DNA of 60,060 bases, taken from Cyanobacteriota bacterium (GTDB lineage Bacteria > Cyanobacteriota > Cyanobacteriia > Cyanobacteriales > Microcoleaceae). Both the position numbers and the translations under genes were made by a program. Positions within the stretch are counted from its first letter, which is position 1, and each line of letters begins with the position of its first letter. Of the stretch, positions 35,177 to 44,081 are shown piece after piece. The notes beneath the pieces were generated by a model. That model ran no database searches. It was not told the origin of the DNA and saw nothing but the letters and a program-made list of their open reading frames with translations. The stretch spans positions 1 to 60,060 of the forward strand of contig JANYGO010000356.1 of the NCBI GenBank assembly GCA_025362325.1, read 5' to 3'.

Positions 35177-36790
35177 TTACCTTTGATTTCTGTTGGTATG
35201 ATAAACTGCGATCGGTCTGTCAATTCCTTTAAAGCGGAAATCTCCCATCGGCTCAAAACTTTCGGGCGATCGCAGCAACTTGTAAGTAGCTTCGCTCACC
35301 ACGCATTCCCCCGGGAGACAAATTCCCTCCATCCGAGCAGCCAGATTAATTGTCGAACCCAACACAGTATAATCAACTCTTTTAGAACTGCCAACATCCC
35401 CAATAATCGCCTTACCGCTGTTAATAGAAATCCGCAATTGCAGCCGTTCCCCCAAACTATTATTTGCATTGAGTTCGTCAAGGCGGTTGAGCATTCCTAA
35501 AGCGGCCGCCACAGCGCGATCGGCATGATCCGGTTGAGGTTCCGGCGCGCCAAAAAATGCCATAATACAATCTCCAATAAACTTATCTAAGGTTCCTCCT
35601 TCCCCAAAAACTTCTTGCAGCATTTCCTCAAAAAAACTGTTGAGCAATCCCGCAATTTCAGGGGGACTCAACCGTTCCGACATCGCAGTAAAGCCAACAA
35701 TATCTGCAAACAAAATACTGATTTCGCGTTCCACAGGCGGCAGGCGGTGATTAATTAAAGTTCCCGTATTCATTAAATGCTGGACGACAGCCGGAGAGTG
35801 ATAGCGTTCCAATCTTTGCCGCATAGTTTCTTCGGTGCGGAGTTTCTGTGTCAGCAGCCACCGCTGCACGCTGGAAGCGACGATATTTCCTAAAGCTGAA
35901 AAAAAGCTCAAGTCTTCATCTCCGCCTAGATACCACTCTCTAGATGTCAATTGAGCGTCACCGTAAAGCACTCCAAAAACTGTATTTTCATCCCAGAGAG
36001 GAACAGCTATCGCCGTGCGAATTCCTTTATCGATCATGCTCAGATTGTCGTCAAACTGTTCGTCAAACTGAGCGTCGGCAGTTTTGAGAGCAACTTGTTC
36101 TTCCAATACTTTGCGGCAAATAGTGCGGCCGATCCAACTGCCGTCAGCGGGGATATATTTATTTTTAGCTGTGGTTCTGGCGGCAGTTTTAACTACTTCC
36201 AATTCGCCGTTGTTTTGGAAGTCTATCAATAACGCCAAACGTTCAATGTTTTTGATGTCGCCGAACACGATTTTCTGGACTCGATCGAAAATTGCTTCGA
36301 TGGATTCAGCGGTGTTCAAATACTTAGCGATATCGACCAAGTATTTTAAACGTGAGATAGCTTGTTCGTAGTTTTTTTCGATTTTTGTGTTTGGTTCTAT
36401 CCACTGCTTTTGCAGTTCTTTGGCTTTGCCGAGGATGGTCACTCCTTCGGGCATGGTGCCGATTTCGGGAAGTTGGGGGTCGGAGCGATCGGGTAAAACG
36501 ACAATCAAATTTATCCGGTGTCCCAAATAAATAACATCGCCCTGATTGACTAAGTGAGGTTGGTTGAGGGGACTGTTGTTCAGTAGCGTCCCGTTGGTAC
36601 TGCCCATATCCTCAACTAGCCAATTCCCTGAAGCTATTTTAAACAAGCGGGTGTGGTGCCTAGAAATGTCAGAAAAAGGCAGTTGCAAATCGCATTCGAG
36701 CAACCTACCGATAATAAATTCGTCACCCTCGACAGGCACGGTTTTTTCGACGATTCCATTAATTTGCAGTTCCAGATTCAGTTCATTCAT
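35177..36790 (-). CDS. Class III adenylate cyclase with FHA and GAF domains
   Basis: 537 aa from the ATG at 36790 (MNELNLELQ). FHA (residues about 20-90: GRLLECDLQLP, ISRHHTRLF, GSTNGTLLNN) binds phosphothreonine. GAF (about 140-310: KYLVDIAKYLN, IGRTICRKVLEEQ, AVPLWDENTVFGVLY) follows. The cyclase homology domain (350-530) has metal Asp in ILFADIVGFTAMSERL, Lys in LDKFIGDCIMAFFG, Asp in VDYTVLGSTINLAARM and transition-state Arg in that last segment. K and D at the purine-specifying positions indicate ATP, so cAMP is the product. FHA suggests control by a Ser/Thr kinase; one is encoded at 44082-45989 (link is inference). Confidence 0.92.
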   Translation of the reverse strand: MNELNLELQINGIVEKTVPVEGDEFIIGRLLECDLQLPFSDISRHHTRLFKIASGNWLVEDMGSTNGTLLNNSPLNQPHLVNQGDVIYLGHRINLIVVLPDRSDPQLPEIGTMPEGVTILGKAKELQKQWIEPNTKIEKNYEQAISRLKYLVDIAKYLNTAESIEAIFDRVQKIVFGDIKNIERLALLIDFQNNGELEVVKTAARTTAKNKYIPADGSWIGRTICRKVLEEQVALKTADAQFDEQFDDNLSMIDKGIRTAIAVPLWDENTVFGVLYGDAQLTSREWYLGGDEDLSFFSALGNIVASSVQRWLLTQKLRTEETMRQRLERYHSPAVVQHLMNTGTLINHRLPPVEREISILFADIVGFTAMSERLSPPEIAGLLNSFFEEMLQEVFGEGGTLDKFIGDCIMAFFGAPEPQPDHADRAVAAALGMLNRLDELNANNSLGERLQLRISINSGKAIIGDVGSSKRVDYTVLGSTINLAARMEGICLPGECVVSEATYKLLRSPESFEPMGDFRFKGIDRPIAVYHTNRNQR

Positions 36791-36866
36791 ACAAAGCACC
36801 GCTGTTGAATTTTCAAGGCTTTTACAAGACTTGAATTCATCCGTTGACACTCTCCCGCGAGTCTTA

Positions 36867-37721
36867 TCAAGCCGGCGGCAACTCTAAAGTAAGCTGACCC
36901 AACACACCTGTTCTAAAATCGTTTAACATCTGCCGCGCCGTTCGTTCGACATCTCCTTTATACCTGTCTTTTGCTACCTCATGCAAATAATCTTCACCAT
37001 TACTAGATGCTATATCTAATTTATACCTGGATTTAAAACCAGCTACTGACATCAAAGTTTCATCAGCAGCCTCAAGCTCTAGGAGCAAATCTACCATAGC
37101 CGCAGCTACTACCTGATTGTCGTAAGCTGCTTCGCCAATATCTTCGCAAATAGCTAATTTTATGGCATTTTCTTGATTGTTAATGCGGGTAGGGATGATT
37201 CCGGGGGCGTCTAATAACTCAATTTCGTCAGAGATGCGAATCCATCTGAGCGATTTAGTTATTCCTGCTCTGCGGGCACTGTCCACTACTCTCTGCCCTA
37301 ACAGCCGATTGATTAAAGCAGATTTTCCGACATTGGGAAAGCCCATTACTACGGCGCGGACTGGGCGGGGCAGCATACCTCGATCGAATCTACGTTTATT
37401 TAGCTGCACCCCAGCCTCCTGCACAGCATCGGAAACATCGTGTACTCCTTGGCCGTGTTCGGCATTGGTAAAATAGGCAGTTTCTCCCTGGGACTCAAAC
37501 CAGGTTTCCCACGCGTCGCGGGTTCGAGGCGTAATCATATCCATGCGGTTGATCACCAATACTCGCGCCTTGCCGCCCACCCAAGTCGGCATTTGCGGGT
37601 GGTAAGTCGCTAGTGGAATGCGGGCATCTCGGACTTCGAGCACCACATCTACGCGCTTTAGCTGTTCTTTTAATGCCCGTTCAGCTTTGGCAATGTGACC
37701 GGGATACCAGTGAATTTTCAT
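36867..37721 (-). CDS. ylqF: Ribosome biogenesis GTPase YlqF/RbgA
   Basis: 284 aa from the ATG at 37721 (MKIHWYPGHIAKAERAL). Circularly permuted GTPase required for late 50S assembly: G4 VINRMD (about 60), G1 GFPNVGKSALINRLLG (about 130), G2 Thr in AGITKS, G3 LDAPG (about 178). The C-terminal YlqF domain (SRYKLD...EVAKDRYKGDVERTARQMLNDFR) is complete. It lies 76 bases upstream of the cyclase start on the same strand, so the two could share a transcript. Confidence 0.94.
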   Translation of the reverse strand: MKIHWYPGHIAKAERALKEQLKRVDVVLEVRDARIPLATYHPQMPTWVGGKARVLVINRMDMITPRTRDAWETWFESQGETAYFTNAEHGQGVHDVSDAVQEAGVQLNKRRFDRGMLPRPVRAVVMGFPNVGKSALINRLLGQRVVDSARRAGITKSLRWIRISDEIELLDAPGIIPTRINNQENAIKLAICEDIGEAAYDNQVVAAAMVDLLLELEAADETLMSVAGFKSRYKLDIASSNGEDYLHEVAKDRYKGDVERTARQMLNDFRTGVLGQLTLELPPA

Positions 37722-37777
37722 AATACGAAGGAAGTTCGGCAACGAGCAATGTACGGGATGTAACGGATGGGCGAAAA

Positions 37778-37985
37778 AAGGAATCGAGAAGAAGGAAGAA
37801 AGAAAGAAAGAAAGAAGAAGAAGAAGAAGAAGAAGAAGAAGAAGAAAGAAGGAACTAACCGCAGAGAGCGCAGAGAGAAGAGGGAATAAATAAGGAAAAG
37901 GGATTAAGGAAAATGCAAGAAGCCATAAGAAATAGTTCTCTTTCTTTCTTCCTTCTTCCTTCTTCCTTCTTCCCTCTTCCTTCTG
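37778..37985. repeat. Poly-(GAAG/GAA) tract and complementary pyrimidine tract
   Basis: GAAGAAAGAAAGAAAGAAAG runs into (AAG)n at 37805-37853. The fragment CCGCAGAGAGCGCAGAGAGA lies at 37860-37880, and CTTCTTCCTTCTTCCTTCTT at 37941-37985 mirrors the first tract, so the region can fold on itself. It lies between uspA-like and ylqF genes. Confidence 0.85.
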
Positions 37986-38396
37986 TTAAGGCACAATCAA
38001 AACTGCACAAGGAGACAGATTGATCACCCGATTGGTAACGCTGTCAGACGCTCCATCATCGGTTAAACCCATCCCCCGACAGCCCATCACAACCAAATCG
38101 GCCCCAATTTCGTCAGCCACATCACAAATCGTGAAAGCCGGTTTGCCTTCTCGTTCTATGATTTCAGCTTCGATTCCCTGCTGGGAAAACATCGATTGGG
38201 CCTCCGACAGCAGTTTGGCGACTGCTTCGGGAGAACTCATCACCTCTCGCGGCGCCTCGCCCTCCTCGGCTGGGGGTTCGACTACCGACAGAATAACTAA
38301 ACGAGAGCCGTAGGTTTTCACAATATTGACAACCTTTTCCGCCGCTTCGCGGGCTTCTCGGCTTTGATCTACAGGAAATAAGACAGTCTTGAACAT
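37986..38396 (-). CDS. Universal stress protein (UspA family)
   Basis: 136 aa from the ATG at 38396 (MFKTVLFPVDQSREA); the longer frame to 38447 adds 17 atypical residues. Seen: PVDQS nucleotide-binding Asp, VVMGCRGMGLTDD with the G-2x-G-9x-G(S) ATP loop in altered form (GCRGMG ... SDSVTNRVI), and a typical SPCAVLIVP end. Stress-induced ATP-binding homodimer. Position 5' of pgk but divergent. Confidence 0.9.
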   Translation of the reverse strand: MFKTVLFPVDQSREAREAAEKVVNIVKTYGSRLVILSVVEPPAEEGEAPREVMSSPEAVAKLLSEAQSMFSQQGIEAEIIEREGKPAFTICDVADEIGADLVVMGCRGMGLTDDGASDSVTNRVINLSPCAVLIVP

Positions 38397-38580
38397 AGTT
38401 CGCATTTCCCGGACACGGACTCCGATAAAATATTTACGTTGAGCCAATCAGTGCCGTTTGTTTCATCTTCCGTTTTTTGTACGGGCGCGGTTGAATGCGT
38501 CCGAGGCCCCAAGTGCAAGTGACGAGTGCCGCCATTTCAACGGAATTAGACAAAAACACAAATATTAGGAGGTTAATCCT

Positions 38581-39780
38581 GTGACAAAAAAAACTGTAGC
38601 AAATTTATCGGCATCGGACTTATCGGGCAAACGGGTATTGGTGCGGGCAGACTTTAACGTGCCGCTCGACAACGGCAATATCACCGATGATACTCGCATC
38701 CGGGCTGCTCTGCCGACTATTCAGGATTTAGCGTCGAAGGGCGCTAAGGTCATTTTGTGCAGCCACTTCGGGCGTCCCAAGGGTGTGACGGAGAAGTTGC
38801 GCTTGACTCCGGTTGCTAAGCGGCTGTCGGAATTGTTGGGGAAGGAAGTCAAAAAGACTGACGACTGTATCGGCGATGAAGTGGCTGCTACAGTGGCGGC
38901 GATGCAAGATGGCGATGTAATTTTGCTGGAAAATGTCCGCTTCTACCCAGAAGAGGAGGCAAATGACCCGGAATTTGCCAAGAAGTTAGCTTCTGTTGCT
39001 GATTTGTATGTGAATGATGCTTTTGGTACGGCTCACCGGGCTCACGCTTCTACTGAGGGCGTTACTAAGTACCTGAGTCCTTCTGTGGCTGGGTTTTTGA
39101 TGGAGAAGGAATTGCAATATCTCGGTAGTGCGATCGACAATCCTCAGCGTCCTTTAGCTGCTATCATCGGTGGTTCTAAGGTTTCGAGCAAAATTGGAGT
39201 CATTGAAAAACTGCTCGAAAAGTGCGACAAATTGCTGCTGGGAGGCGGCATGGTGTTCACGTTCTACAAAGCTCGCGGTTTGAGCGTTGGCAAGTCTTTG
39301 GTGGAAGATGACAAGCTGGAACTGGCTAAGTCTTTGGAAGCTAAGGCCAAGGAACGGGGAGTTACTTTTCTGTTGCCTACTGATGTGGTAGTTGCTGACA
39401 AGTTTGCTGCTGATGCTAACACTAAAATTGTCCCCGTTGAGAACATTCCCGACGGTTGGATGGGTTTGGATATTGGCCCGGATTCTGTGAAAACTTTCCA
39501 AGATGCTTTGGCCGATTGCAAAACGGTAATCTGGAACGGGCCGATGGGCGTGTTTGAGATGGAGAAGTTTGCTGCGGGAACGGAAGGAATTGCCCATTCT
39601 TTGGCGGGGATTACTAAAACTGGTACTACCACAATTATCGGCGGCGGTGACTCGGTGGCGGCTGTGGAACAGTTGAATTTGGGCGAACAAATGAGCCACA
39701 TTTCTACTGGCGGCGGTGCTAGTTTGGAACTGCTCGAAGGTAAGGAATTGCCTGGTGTTGCGGCTTTAGATGAGGCTTAA
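38581..39780 (+). CDS. pgk: Phosphoglycerate kinase
   Basis: 399 aa. Calvin cycle and glycolysis: 3-phosphoglycerate + ATP to 1,3-bisphosphoglycerate. Seen: [76 protein letters not shown] and [12 protein letters not shown] with the C-terminal nucleotide-binding glycine loop. GTG start at 38581 is set by AGGAGG 7-12 bases ahead. Strong, codon-biased gene, monocistronic. Confidence 0.98.
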   Translation: MTKKTVANLSASDLSGKRVLVRADFNVPLDNGNITDDTRIRAALPTIQDLASKGAKVILCSHFGRPKGVTEKLRLTPVAKRLSELLGKEVKKTDDCIGDEVAATVAAMQDGDVILLENVRFYPEEEANDPEFAKKLASVADLYVNDAFGTAHRAHASTEGVTKYLSPSVAGFLMEKELQYLGSAIDNPQRPLAAIIGGSKVSSKIGVIEKLLEKCDKLLLGGGMVFTFYKARGLSVGKSLVEDDKLELAKSLEAKAKERGVTFLLPTDVVVADKFAADANTKIVPVENIPDGWMGLDIGPDSVKTFQDALADCKTVIWNGPMGVFEMEKFAAGTEGIAHSLAGITKTGTTTIIGGGDSVAAVEQLNLGEQMSHISTGGGASLELLEGKELPGVAALDEA

Positions 39781-40093
39781 ATCTTCGGATAGCAGGTAGA
39801 AGATTGAAGGCAGAATTCAAGACAATTGTCAATTAAAAAAAACTTAATTTTTTAGTTTTCTATGCTATTGAAATTTCTGCCTTCTCCCGACTTATATTGT
39901 CTCCACTAGAACCAGCTTCATAAAATTGGTTTGTAGTGAGGACTTGAGTCCGCATTCAGAGGACTAAAGTCCTCACTACAAACCTTTTATATTGGGGTTA
40001 TTCAGGGACATAATATTACTTTTCCCAGCCGCAAGTCTAGCGATCGCAAATTTTGCGAGTATAATTGGTCTGAAGTGGCAGTGAGGTTTGTTT
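39781..40093. other. pgk 3' region with a palindromic repeat
   Basis: A T-rich run (AACTTAATTTTTTAGTTTTC) near 39838-39862 could terminate pgk. A 57-bp palindrome GGTTTGTAGTGAGGACTTGA..GGACTAAAGTCCTCACTACA + AACC lies at 39928-39984. There is no gene. Confidence 0.7.
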
Positions 40094-40813
40094 GTGAAAC
40101 TTAAAATCTTGGCAAGTGTAACGGCAACTGTAGCAGTTTTAGCTCCGTTTTTGCTGGCAGCTCCCGTCAAAGCTCAAAATCCAGATCATGTCCGGCAATT
40201 GCTGGAAACTAAAGAGTGCGAGGGCTGCGATTTGAGAAATGCTGATTTGTTTAAGGCGAGTTTGTACAGAGCTAATTTAAAAGGTGCTGATTTAAGCGGA
40301 GCAAATCTTTATGAAGCTAATTTGCTGGAAGCTGATTTGAGTGGTGCTAATTTGGCGAATGCTAATTTAGTTAATGCGGAGATGTATGGGGCTGACTTGG
40401 ACAGTGCTAATCTGCGAAATGCGGATTTGTCTAATGCTTTTTTGGGGCGAGCAAATCTGACGAGAGCTGATTTGCGCGGTGCTAAACTTTTTAATGCTAA
40501 CTTGGGCGAAGCTTATCTGCTGCAAGCTAATTTGTCGAATGCGGATTTGCGGCGTTCGCTGCTGTTTAGAGTTAATTTGAGTCGCGCGAATTTAAGCGGG
40601 GCGGATATGTCTTTTGCTGACGTGCGCGATACTAATTTGCAGAATGCTATTTTGTCAAATACTCGGCTTCCTAAGGCTCAATTGAGCGGCACAAATATCG
40701 ATGCTGCTAACAACCTGCGTCAGGCTGATTTGGAGCGTGCCAACTTGCGGGGTACGAATTTGGGGCCGGGGGTTTGTGTGATAACTACTTTTCCTGATTG
40801 TGTTTTGAATTAA
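40094..40813 (+). CDS. Secreted pentapeptide-repeat protein
   Basis: 239 aa from the GTG at 40094. Signal peptide (LASVTATVAVLAPFLLAAPVKA|QNP). Residues 35-230 are nearly continuous A(D/N)Lxx pentapeptides (LRNADLFKASLYRANLKGADLSGANL start), about 34 units, giving a right-handed quadrilateral beta-helix. The first unit is preceded by ECEGCDLRNA, a Cys pair that may cap the helix. Exported members occur in cyanobacterial lumen or periplasm; function unknown. Confidence 0.9.
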   Translation: MKLKILASVTATVAVLAPFLLAAPVKAQNPDHVRQLLETKECEGCDLRNADLFKASLYRANLKGADLSGANLYEANLLEADLSGANLANANLVNAEMYGADLDSANLRNADLSNAFLGRANLTRADLRGAKLFNANLGEAYLLQANLSNADLRRSLLFRVNLSRANLSGADMSFADVRDTNLQNAILSNTRLPKAQLSGTNIDAANNLRQADLERANLRGTNLGPGVCVITTFPDCVLN

Positions 40814-40857
40814 TGGGGAATAGTCTCGTCTCCCAAGAGAACTATCACAATCAGTAA

Positions 40858-40916
40858 GGTTTGTAGTGAGGACTTTAGTCCTCAGATTATGAGGACTAAA
40901 GTCCTCACTACAAACC
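40858..40916. repeat. 59-bp palindrome (GGTTTGTAGTGAGGACTTTA family)
   Basis: Perfect arms GGTTTGTAGTGAGGACTTTA + GTCCTC and its complement, separated by AGATTAT. It lies between the convergent pentapeptide gene and response regulator gene and could form a strong terminator-like hairpin for both. Confidence 0.93.
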
Positions 40917-40970
40917 ATTTTTATGAGGGGTAATTAAGGGCAGGCTTACCCTAGGTTGTTGAGATTTTAG

Positions 40971-41636
40971 CTAAGTTTGAGGTGGTTTGTATCCTCTTTC
41001 TAGGGCAAATTTCACAAGCTGGGCCCGATTTTCTAACTGTAGTTTGCTGAATATGCTGCCTAAATGAGCTTGTACAGTCCGGGGGCTAATAAATAGTCGA
41101 TCGCTAATTTGTTTGTTAGTATAACCCTGAATAACCTCCCAAAAAACTCTTTCCTCGGCTGGTGTTAGAGGCAAAGGTGCAGGGTTCGGCAATACTGCGA
41201 CAACTTTTGGCTCCGGCGCCCAGGCGGTAGAAGTTTGCAGCAGCCGAACAATCTCGGCGTGAATGCGGTGGGAGCGCTCTAACTGCGCTTTCACCTTCGC
41301 CAAGATTTCTTCAGACTGAAAAGGTTTTACCAGATAATCGTCAGCGCCGATCGCATGACCTTCCACTTTTGACTCAATCTCGCCTTGACCTGACAAAAAT
41401 ATAAACGGGACTAACTGTCCCAACCGGGTAGTACGCAGGCGGCGGCAAAACTCAAACCCGTCCATTTCCGGCATCATCACATCTGAAATGACCAAATCTG
41501 GGGGGGCCTTTTCAAAAATTGAGAGCGCTTCAACGCCAGAATTAGCGCATTCAACCCGGTATCCTTGGCTTTCCAGGTACATTGCTAAGACTGTTTGACA
41601 GTCTGCTTCGTCGTCAACCACTAATATTCTTTCCAT
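40971..41636 (-). CDS. LuxR/NarL-type response regulator
   Basis: 221 aa from the ATG at 41636 (MERILVVDDEADCQ). Receiver domain: DDE acidic pair, phospho-acceptor Asp in PDLVISDVMMPEMDG, FIFLSGQ switch Ser, DDYLVKPF Lys. A 40-residue linker precedes a LuxR HTH (LTPAEERVFWEVIQGYTNKQISDRLFISPRTVQAHLGSIFSKL). No histidine kinase gene is adjacent, so it is an orphan. The open frame upstream to 41771 lacks start signals. Confidence 0.93.
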   Translation of the reverse strand: MERILVVDDEADCQTVLAMYLESQGYRVECANSGVEALSIFEKAPPDLVISDVMMPEMDGFEFCRRLRTTRLGQLVPFIFLSGQGEIESKVEGHAIGADDYLVKPFQSEEILAKVKAQLERSHRIHAEIVRLLQTSTAWAPEPKVVAVLPNPAPLPLTPAEERVFWEVIQGYTNKQISDRLFISPRTVQAHLGSIFSKLQLENRAQLVKFALERGYKPPQT

Positions 41637-41948
41637 GAGGGCCTTGCACCAATTCACAGTTGACAGTTGTTGAAACTGCGGCTCCAAAAGTAGGAACTTA
41701 ATTGAGTTTAGCTGCTGCAACTTGATAAAGGTTTTCGCTTTCAAGACGCCACAATTCGTCAAATAGTCCAATTACGGCGCCGAGCCAATAAAATGGTAAG
41801 AATTTAGAGGGATGTTGCGGTAAAATCTCCTTCTTCTATTCGTCTCTCTAAAAAGCTACAACTTTTTACAAGAGAGAGTCAACTTTCCCTCAGAAAATAG
41901 CAGCTAAAAGAACGAATTTTATTCTATTATACAGAAATCCTGTGAGAC
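41637..41948. other. Spacer between two response-regulator genes
   Basis: No gene. An imperfect hairpin CTCTCTAAAAAG / CTTTTTACAAGAGAG lies at 41843-41877. The AACAGTTGACAGTTG heptamer appears near 41656. Confidence 0.5.
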
Positions 41949-43292
41949 TTACACTATTCCTAGACCCGACATGGAAAGGTTTTTAGATTTTTCGGGTTCG
42001 GACAGGGGTACAAAAGGGACAACGCGAGCAGGTGCTGCTAGGGGCGGCGCGAACAAACGCTGGTCGGCAACCAGCATACTTTCAATTATCGGTGCGGGTT
42101 GGGGGCGGCTGAACAGATACCCCTGCATGATATCGCAGTTGTGCTGTTTCAGAAAAGCTAGTTCTGCTTCTGTTTCTACTCCCTCAGCAATTACTGTCAT
42201 CTTCAAACTGTGACCCAGTAAAATTACTGCTGTGGTAATTGCAGCATTTTGAGCGTCTTCGTTGGCATTGCGGACGAAAATGCGATCGATCTTTAAACTG
42301 TCAAAAGCATATTGCTTGAGATATCCTAAAGTAGCATAACCGGTACCGAAGTCGTCAATGGCAATCCGAATTCCTAAAGCTTTAAGTTCGTTTAATGTAG
42401 CGCCTGCGACTGTGGCATTTTCCACCAGAGCGCTTTCGGTCATTTCTAATTCTAAATTAGCAGGCTCCAAGCCTGTAGTTTCTAATATTTGCACGATTCT
42501 GGCCTTGAGTTCCGGGTCGGACAACTGCCGGGCCGACAAATTTACTGATATTGTAAAAGGGGAGAACCCCGCCGCCAGCCAGCTAGCGGCTTGAGCGCAA
42601 GCTGAAAGCAGTACCCACTCGCCAATTTGAATGATTAAACCTGTTTCTTCGGCTAAAGGAATAAATTCGGCGGGAGAAATTATACCTCGATCAGGATTTT
42701 GCCACCGTACCAAAGCTTCGGCGCCGATAACTTGCCCGGTAGCAATATTCACCTGCGGCTGATAGTATACCTGAAACTCACCTTGTGCTAAAGCGCGGCG
42801 CAGCAGAGCTTCCAGAGCCAACTTTTCAGGAGAGAACGCACAAACGTTGGTCGATTCGTTAACTAAATCTTTGAGTCTGGCTTCTGCTTGGTGAAGCGCG
42901 ACTGTCAGCGGTTCAGTAATAGTTTGCCGTTTCGAGACGCGAGAAGCAATGGCCCCCAGCAATTCATCCTTAGTAAACGGCTTGGTCAGGTAATCGTCGG
43001 CCCCCAATTCCATCCCCCGACGAAAATCGGTTTTATCACTTTGAGCTGTGAGGAAAATAAATGGAATTGTTGCAGCTAGGGAGTTTTGCCGCAGCGTCCG
43101 CAACACGTCATAACCGTCGAGTTCCGGCATCTGCACGTCGCACAAAATTAAATCGGGTATCTCCGAAAGTGCCATCTGCACCCCAAATCGACCGTTTTCT
43201 GCCACTATGACCCGGTAACTGTGATATTCCAGGAGTTGCAGAAGAGTTTCCCGGATTAATTCGTCGTCTTCAATGACTAAAATTTTGAGCAT
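41949..43292 (-). CDS. Response regulator with EAL (c-di-GMP phosphodiesterase) domain
   Basis: 447 aa. Receiver (1-120): EDDELIRET, Asp in PDLILCDVQMPELDG, DDYLTKPF. EAL domain (175-415): GAEALVRWQ (metal Glu), ISVNLSARQL, LELEMTESAL, IDDFGTGYATLGYLKQY (loop 6 with DDFGTG), KIDRIFV and IAEGVETEAEL; the catalytic residues look intact, so it should hydrolyse c-di-GMP when phosphorylated. No GGDEF is present. C-terminal 30 residues are Pro-rich. Confidence 0.94.
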   Translation of the reverse strand: MLKILVIEDDELIRETLLQLLEYHSYRVIVAENGRFGVQMALSEIPDLILCDVQMPELDGYDVLRTLRQNSLAATIPFIFLTAQSDKTDFRRGMELGADDYLTKPFTKDELLGAIASRVSKRQTITEPLTVALHQAEARLKDLVNESTNVCAFSPEKLALEALLRRALAQGEFQVYYQPQVNIATGQVIGAEALVRWQNPDRGIISPAEFIPLAEETGLIIQIGEWVLLSACAQAASWLAAGFSPFTISVNLSARQLSDPELKARIVQILETTGLEPANLELEMTESALVENATVAGATLNELKALGIRIAIDDFGTGYATLGYLKQYAFDSLKIDRIFVRNANEDAQNAAITTAVILLGHSLKMTVIAEGVETEAELAFLKQHNCDIMQGYLFSRPQPAPIIESMLVADQRLFAPPLAAPARVVPFVPLSEPEKSKNLSMSGLGIV

Positions 43293-43731
43293 GATACTTA
43301 GGTAACAGATGGCACTATATATCAGAACCTGACTAACTCTAGCATACTCAAACTAGCGTAGCGAATTACTGATTAGGCCAATTAGCCAGTAAATCATTAG
43401 CCATTTGGCTGATGATTTTCCATTGGTTCTTAAGTCACAGTTAAAGAACTGGCAAAAATCGGAAAAGTTCGATCGCTTTCAATACCAGAAAACTGCTGCG
43501 CCCGACTATTTTGATAAATCTTTATTACAAAATATCGGTTATTTCTCATAAAAAATGCCGTCAACACTTTCGCGCGGATGGTGGCAAGCTTTATATAATG
43601 TCCGGTCAATTCGGCATAAAAAAAGTGTTCGTAGTGAGGACTTTAGTCCTCTGATTTTTATGAGGAATAAATTCCTCACTACAAACCTATTTTATTGTGT
43701 CGTTCGAGCGGACATCATGTTATGGACTGCC
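43293..43731. other. Intergenic region with one palindromic repeat
   Basis: About 440 bases, no gene seen. A GTGTTCGTAGTGAGGACTTT..AAATTCCTCACTACAAACC palindrome (one arm degenerate, GAGGAATAAATTCCTC) occupies 43627-43687. Confidence 0.7.
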
Positions 43732-44001
43732 TTAATTCACAGGCTTAGTGGACGTGGCGCAAAACTTGTCATCTACAATTGCAGAATTGATACTAACAGC
43801 CTGCATTGAGGATGAGGGAAGGATCTGGTCTTGCGGAACTACAATTGTCTTTTTACAAACAAGTTGGCTGCTGCCTACAGAGGCAAAGTTCCAAGCATAA
43901 AATTCGGGATTGCTGACTGTCGCAGTGGCGGGATATAAACCAAATGCGGTCACTAATACTAATCCCAAAGTTACTAAAGCTACGATCGCGAATCTCAGCA
44001 T
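43732..44001 (-). CDS. Small exported hypothetical protein
   Basis: 89 aa. N-terminal hydrophobic segment (AIVALVTLGLVLVTAFGLYPATA) with a likely signal peptidase site at ATA|TVS; the mature part has two Cys (LVCKKTIV and DKFCATS) that could pair. No family recognised. It is upstream of the Ser/Thr kinase's 3' end, same strand. Confidence 0.55.
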   Translation of the reverse strand: MLRFAIVALVTLGLVLVTAFGLYPATATVSNPEFYAWNFASVGSSQLVCKKTIVVPQDQILPSSSMQAVSINSAIVDDKFCATSTKPVN

Positions 44002-44081
44002 ATTCTTTTTGTAAACCGGAAAATTTACCCGCTCGGGATTACCTCATTATCGCCCGATCGCACTTCCTGCGTCAATAGCTG

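Noticed and set aside
39154-39701. Minus-strand frames opposite pgk
   Set aside because: Inside phosphoglycerate kinase and without any domain feature.
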